Source: JACPRL01 sp035573715 (GTDB lineage: Bacteria > Acidobacteriota > Terriglobia > Acidiferrales > 2-02-FULL-67-57). From it: a stretch of 64,000 nt of DNA. The stretch spans positions 60,284 through 124,283 of the forward strand of contig DATLZZ010000014.1 of assembly GCA_035573715.1 (NCBI GenBank), given 5' to 3'. A program made the translations under genes and the position numbers. The notes beneath the pieces are model-generated. The model ran no database searches. It was not told where the DNA came from and saw nothing but the letters and a program-made list of their open reading frames with translations. This document shows positions 59,567-64,000 of this stretch, one piece after another (the first letter of the stretch is position 1; every line of letters starts with the position of its first letter).

Positions 59567-61714
59567 TTACTCGCCGGTGGAGAGAGTTGAGCCGCGCAGC
59601 AGGATGCGCGCATCCACGGCCCGGCAGTCGGCCGGGCGGGCTGAAACCAGGAAGGGGTTGACGTCAATGTCGCTGATAGCGGGGAAGTCGGCGGCGAGTT
59701 GAGCCAGCCGCAGCAGAACTTCCACCAGCCGCGGCCGCGCCACCGGCGCCAGGCCGCGAAACGCGCTCAGGACGCGGCTGCCCGGCATTTCCTCCAGCAT
59801 CTCCTCCACATCGCGGTCCGTGACCGGGAGCACGCGCACCGCCACCGCGTCCAGCGCTTCGACGAAGAGGCCGCCCAGGCCCGCCAGGAGCATCGGAATC
59901 CCCTGGGCGTCGCGACGGAAGCCGAAGATGAGCTCGCGCTCGACCGGCGCCATCTCCTGCAACAGGACGCCACGCAGCGGCAACCGCCGTGTCATTTCGT
60001 TGTATGCCTTTTTCAGGGCGGCCAGCGTAGCGATGTTCAGTATGACGCCGCCGACTTCGGTTTTGTGGAGGATCTGCGGCGCCACCGCTTTCAGCGCCAG
60101 CGGGAAACGCAGGTGGCGAGCGCGCGGAAGAAGCTCTTCGGCAGAACGCACGAAGGCGGAGCGAACCACGGGGATGCCGTAGGCGCGCAGGGCGGCGAGA
60201 GACTCTTCGGCGTCGAGCACGGTGCGCTGCATCCGCCGGGCGCGCTCGAGCAGGCGCGCCACGCGTTGCCGGTTGACGCGAAAGGAAAGGTAGTCCCCGC
60301 GAGGCCGCTGCCGAACCTCCGCGTAATCCGCCAAGGCTCCGGCCACGACGGCGGCGACCTCAGGAAAGTCGAAGAGGGTCAGGTGTTGCGGGGTGGCTTG
60401 GCGTCGCAGCGCCTCCTGAGCGGGAAAGGCGGCGAGCACAGGTTTGGGTGAGCCGGCCGCGGCACGCTCCAGCCCGGCCAGTACATCGGCGCCGGAAACG
60501 CGCGGCGGCTCGACGAAGAGGGCCACCAGCATATCGGCGGGTTCGTTGAGCAGGACGCGCGCGGCGTGCTCGTACATTTCGGGCTTGCCCTCCACCGTCA
60601 AGTCCACGGGATTGCCCAGCACGGCCTGGCGGGTGGCTACTGTGCGCAGGCTTTCCTGCGCCGCGCGAGTCAGCGGCGGCAGCTCCAGTCCTTTGCGCAC
60701 CAGCCAATCGGTGGCCACCACCGCGGGCCCGCCGGCGTTGGTCAGCAGGCAGACGCGTCGGCCGCGGGGCAGGGGCAGGTCGGCCAGGCCGCGGGCGACG
60801 GCGACGAACTCGGAGGTGGAGTCGACCAGGAGCGCGCCGCTCTGCCGCAGCACGGCTTCGAGGGCGCGGGCGCTGGTGGCCAGAGCGCCGGTGTGCGAGC
60901 CGGCGGCGCGCGCGCCGCTCTCGGTTCGCCCGCCCTTCAGGCACACGACGGGTTTGGCGTGCGTAACTTCGGAGACCACGCGCAGGAATCGTTCGGGGTC
61001 GGAAAAGGTCTCGAGGTAGAGAGCGATGACGCGGGTATTGGCGTCGTCGGCGGCGTACTCGAGGGCGTCGAGATGACTGACGACGGCTTCGTTGCCCAGA
61101 CTGGCAAACAGCGAGAAGCCGAGGCGCTCGGTTTCAGCCAGCGTCAGAATCTCCGCGCCCAGGGCGCCGCTCTGCGACAGAAACGCGATGCCGCCGGGTT
61201 GCGGGTGGACGGGAGAAAAAGTCAGGTCGAGCCGCACGCCCGCTTCGGTGTTGAACAGACCCATGCAGTTGGGACCGAGCAGCGGAATGCCGGCCTGCCG
61301 GGCGCGCCGGCGAAGCTCGGCTTCCATCCGGGCGCCTTCAGCGTCGAGCTCGCGGAAGCCGGCGGTGATGACGACCAGGCCCCGGACGCGCTTTTCGACA
61401 CACTCCTCCACCACGGGAAGCACCGCGTGGCGGGGAACAATGAGCACCGCCAGGTCGAGCGGCGCTTCGATGGCGCGCAGCGAGGGATACGCCGGCAGCC
61501 CGGCCACCGACTCGGCGCGCGGGTTGACGGCGTAGACCGGGCCCGGGTAGCCGAACTCCAGTAGGTTGTCGAGAATCTGCCGGCCGACGTTGTTCTTGTC
61601 GGTGGACGCGCCCACAAGGGCGACCGAGGCCGGGCGAAACAACGCGTCGAGCGGCCGGCGCGCCCCGGCGGGTGACTTGTGGAGTTCTGCAACAGAGGCT
61701 CCGAGTGGTGTCAT
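59567..61714 (-). CDS. ADP-forming acyl-CoA (acetate-CoA) synthetase, fused alpha-beta
   Basis: 715 residues. N-terminal CoA-binding Rossmann domain (LFRPASVALVGASTDKNNVGRQIL, VYAVNPR), succinyl-CoA ligase-like domains with the phospho-His candidate in AAGSHTGALA, and a C-terminal ATP-grasp domain (ALKAVAPQILHKTEVGGVILN, GVLLQEMAPVERELIFG). The reaction is acyl-CoA + ADP + Pi to acid + ATP + CoA. No GNAT domain is attached. The start ATG at 61714 was chosen; TTG at 61726 with GGAGAGG close by is an alternative. Confidence 0.9.
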   Translation of the reverse strand: MTPLGASVAELHKSPAGARRPLDALFRPASVALVGASTDKNNVGRQILDNLLEFGYPGPVYAVNPRAESVAGLPAYPSLRAIEAPLDLAVLIVPRHAVLPVVEECVEKRVRGLVVITAGFRELDAEGARMEAELRRRARQAGIPLLGPNCMGLFNTEAGVRLDLTFSPVHPQPGGIAFLSQSGALGAEILTLAETERLGFSLFASLGNEAVVSHLDALEYAADDANTRVIALYLETFSDPERFLRVVSEVTHAKPVVCLKGGRTESGARAAGSHTGALATSARALEAVLRQSGALLVDSTSEFVAVARGLADLPLPRGRRVCLLTNAGGPAVVATDWLVRKGLELPPLTRAAQESLRTVATRQAVLGNPVDLTVEGKPEMYEHAARVLLNEPADMLVALFVEPPRVSGADVLAGLERAAAGSPKPVLAAFPAQEALRRQATPQHLTLFDFPEVAAVVAGALADYAEVRQRPRGDYLSFRVNRQRVARLLERARRMQRTVLDAEESLAALRAYGIPVVRSAFVRSAEELLPRARHLRFPLALKAVAPQILHKTEVGGVILNIATLAALKKAYNEMTRRLPLRGVLLQEMAPVERELIFGFRRDAQGIPMLLAGLGGLFVEALDAVAVRVLPVTDRDVEEMLEEMPGSRVLSAFRGLAPVARPRLVEVLLRLAQLAADFPAISDIDVNPFLVSARPADCRAVDARILLRGSTLSTGE

Positions 61715-62013
61715 CGTTTTTCGCAAACCTCTCCGGTATGAGGACAGCAATTGTCGAGCCAATTGAGATTCCGCCTTGTGCCACGGCTTTTCTTGAGCTT
61801 GGCGCGCCCCGGCGCGGCCAATGGGCTTTTTGCCCCACGCAGGCGGGGCTGGCCGCACATTCTGTCCACGGGGAGCGGGCGAGCCGCCGCGCCCGGTTTC
61901 AACTTGTTGTACTTGCGACAAATCAAGTCCCAAGCGACTCGCCGAAATGGGCCGCGACTTGCCCCCAAGGTCACCGGAGGGGAGAGCCGAAGTGTAGGCC
62001 GACGGAGGTGACT
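61715..62013. other. Intergenic region between the acyl-CoA synthetase and receiver-like genes
   Basis: 299 nt between divergent genes with no coding signal. It carries no strong hairpin; the Shine-Dalgarno GGAGG (62004-62008) of the following gene is at the end. Confidence 0.4.
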
Positions 62014-62403
62014 ATGTACACCAAGCACTCCTCCATCCTGGTGGTGGCGCCCGGCAGCTTGTTGCGCCGGGCGATGGAGTCGCTCCAAGAGCGCTTCAAC
62101 TACTTCGTGCGGGTGGCCGAGGACCCCTTCGAGGCTGGCAATCTCATCGACAACACCAACTTCGACGCGCTGGTGTTCGAAGTCACGCCGCCCTACACCG
62201 CGGAGTCGCGGCTGATGCGGGAAGTCTGCCGCCGGCCGGGCCACCTGCCGGTGGTGCTGTTTGCCGGACCGGAGGATGAGGAGTACGTGCTCGATGAACT
62301 GGCTCAGGGCGGGTTCAACGTGGTGCGCTGGACCGCCCCGCTCGATGAGTTCCACCGCACCCTTCGACACGCCATCGAGCAGCACCGCGCTCGAGTCGCC
62401 TGA
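62014..62403 (+). CDS. Receiver-like protein lacking the phosphorylation site
   Basis: 129 residues with the fold pattern of a response regulator receiver domain: hydrophobic strand SSILVVAP, helix, strand FDALVFEV, strand PVVLFAG and final strand NVVRW. The residues of the active pocket are missing: the acidic pair is APG, the phospho-Asp is Glu (FEV), Ser/Thr is Ala (FAG) and the Lys is absent (WTAP). A Glu at the Asp position can mimic phosphorylation, so it may be constitutively active. GGAGG precedes the ATG. Partners may be the adjacent sigma-54 activator. Confidence 0.7.
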   Translation: MYTKHSSILVVAPGSLLRRAMESLQERFNYFVRVAEDPFEAGNLIDNTNFDALVFEVTPPYTAESRLMREVCRRPGHLPVVLFAGPEDEEYVLDELAQGGFNVVRWTAPLDEFHRTLRHAIEQHRARVA

Positions 62404-62409
62404 AGAGGC

Positions 62410-62972
62410 CTAGCGCGCCACCTGGAGCGCGCCGCGCTTGGCCAGCACGCGCCGGCAGGCTGGACAGAAGGCGGCGCTCTTCACATCCAACCGCTCGACG
62501 GCGTGGGTCGAAGCCATCACGCAGTTCCAATCGTCGCAGTGCCGCAGGCCGAAGGTGTGGCCGAGCTCGTGCACGGCTTCCTTGAGCAGCCGCTCCCTCA
62601 GAAGGTCGTCGCGCGGCGGCAGACCGTAGAACTCCTCGCGCAGGCGACAGAAGGAGACGAGGGCGCAGCGGCCGTCGAGTTGGGCCTCGCCAAAGACAAA
62701 GGTCAGCACCGGGACGAAGAGGTCGAGCGAAGTAACCCCCAGGAGGCGGATGTCGTCGTTGGCGAGCGGCTCCAGGCGCTGCAGGATAGCGGTGGAGTGG
62801 TACTGGCGGCGGGCGGGGTCGAAAGCAAAACGGGCATCAAGTGCTTCGGCGCGCACGCTGCAGGGGACGCCGAAGGCGCGCGCCAGCTCAGCCGCCAGCT
62901 CAGCCAGCGCCGGGTCGCGGGAGGCGGGGGAGTCCGGCGGCGACTCCACCGCCACCAGGTGGATGGCCTTCA

Positions 62973-62973
<1 letters not shown>
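62410..62973 (-). CDS. Archaemetzincin-type metalloprotease
   Basis: 187 residues. The zinc site is extended: HELGHTFGLRHCDDWNCVM, i.e. HExxHxxGxxHC with the Met-turn, followed by FCPAC as a structural zinc site. This is the signature of archaemetzincins (AMZ), rare in bacteria and of unknown substrates. No signal peptide is seen, so it acts in the cytoplasm. Its ATG overlaps the stop of the preceding sigma-54 activator by 1 nt, so the two are coupled. Confidence 0.93.

Positions 62974-64000
<1,027 letters not shown>

Overview
The window looks like a chromosomal segment of a Gram-negative, GC-rich bacterium, most likely an acidobacterium. Pointers are a BamD-type outer-membrane lipoprotein, type IV minor pilins, a full ISC iron-sulfur operon, abundant S9/M14/M50 peptidases, a deiodinase-like selenoprotein, and many short intergenic repeats. 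The taxonomic placement is inference; no rRNA is present. Both ends cut genes: msrA at the left, a sigma-54 activator at the right.

Layout. 1-8.2 kb: msrA end, a monooxygenase-like protein, a STAS protein, then housekeeping genes aroC, def, fmt, rpe, bamD and a LysM lytic transglycosylase. 8.4-11.4 kb: a charge-segregated small protein, a membrane-anchored iodothyronine-deiodinase-like selenoprotein (in-frame TGA plus a SECIS-like hairpin), and an ArsR/SRPBCC/DoxX/DUF1428 group whose promoter lies in a perfect 26-bp palindrome centred on the start codon. 11.6-20.6 kb: lepA, a TPR-GAF-degenerate GGDEF protein, a thiolase/hydroxyacyl-CoA dehydrogenase/enoyl-CoA hydratase set, ribH and nusB. 20.7-28.8 kb, mostly minus strand: aspartoacylase-like enzyme, hotdog protein, phosphohexomutase, mannose-1-phosphate guanylyltransferase, aminotransferase and a large M14 carboxypeptidase. 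28.9-32.3 kb: a secreted seven-blade WD40 protein, two paralogous small exported proteins, a YIP1-type membrane protein and coaD.

32.6-39.3 kb holds iscR-iscS-(unknown)-iscU-iscA-hscB-hscA-fdx-iscX. A type-1-like IscR operator lies between the iscR -10 box and its start codon. A terminator-like hairpin and paired AACTAGTT palindromes separate hscBA-fdx-iscX from the upstream half. tRNA-Glu(TTC) follows. 39.7-44.4 kb is a minor pilin operon (FimT/GspH-, PilV-, PilW- and PilX-like) ending in a secreted coiled-coil protein. 44.4-48.9 kb: an exported methyltransferase, an M50 protease with CBS domains, a KefB-type antiporter, an unknown protein and a DUF488 protein. 48.9-55.7 kb (minus): glgP-pfk-ldh then an S9 peptidase, a plausible glycogen-to-lactate route. 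56.3-61.7 kb: a four-subunit 2-oxoacid:ferredoxin oxidoreductase beside an ADP-forming acyl-CoA synthetase. 62.0-64.0 kb: a receiver-like protein with Glu in place of the phospho-Asp, an archaemetzincin and a sigma-54 activator.

No CRISPR array, transposase, phage or integrative element was seen. The most distinctive items are the selenoprotein with its SECIS-like element, two promoter-embedded operators (arsR, iscR), several genes with a -10 box only 6-10 nt before the start codon (leaderless mRNA candidates), and at least four families of short dispersed intergenic repeats.
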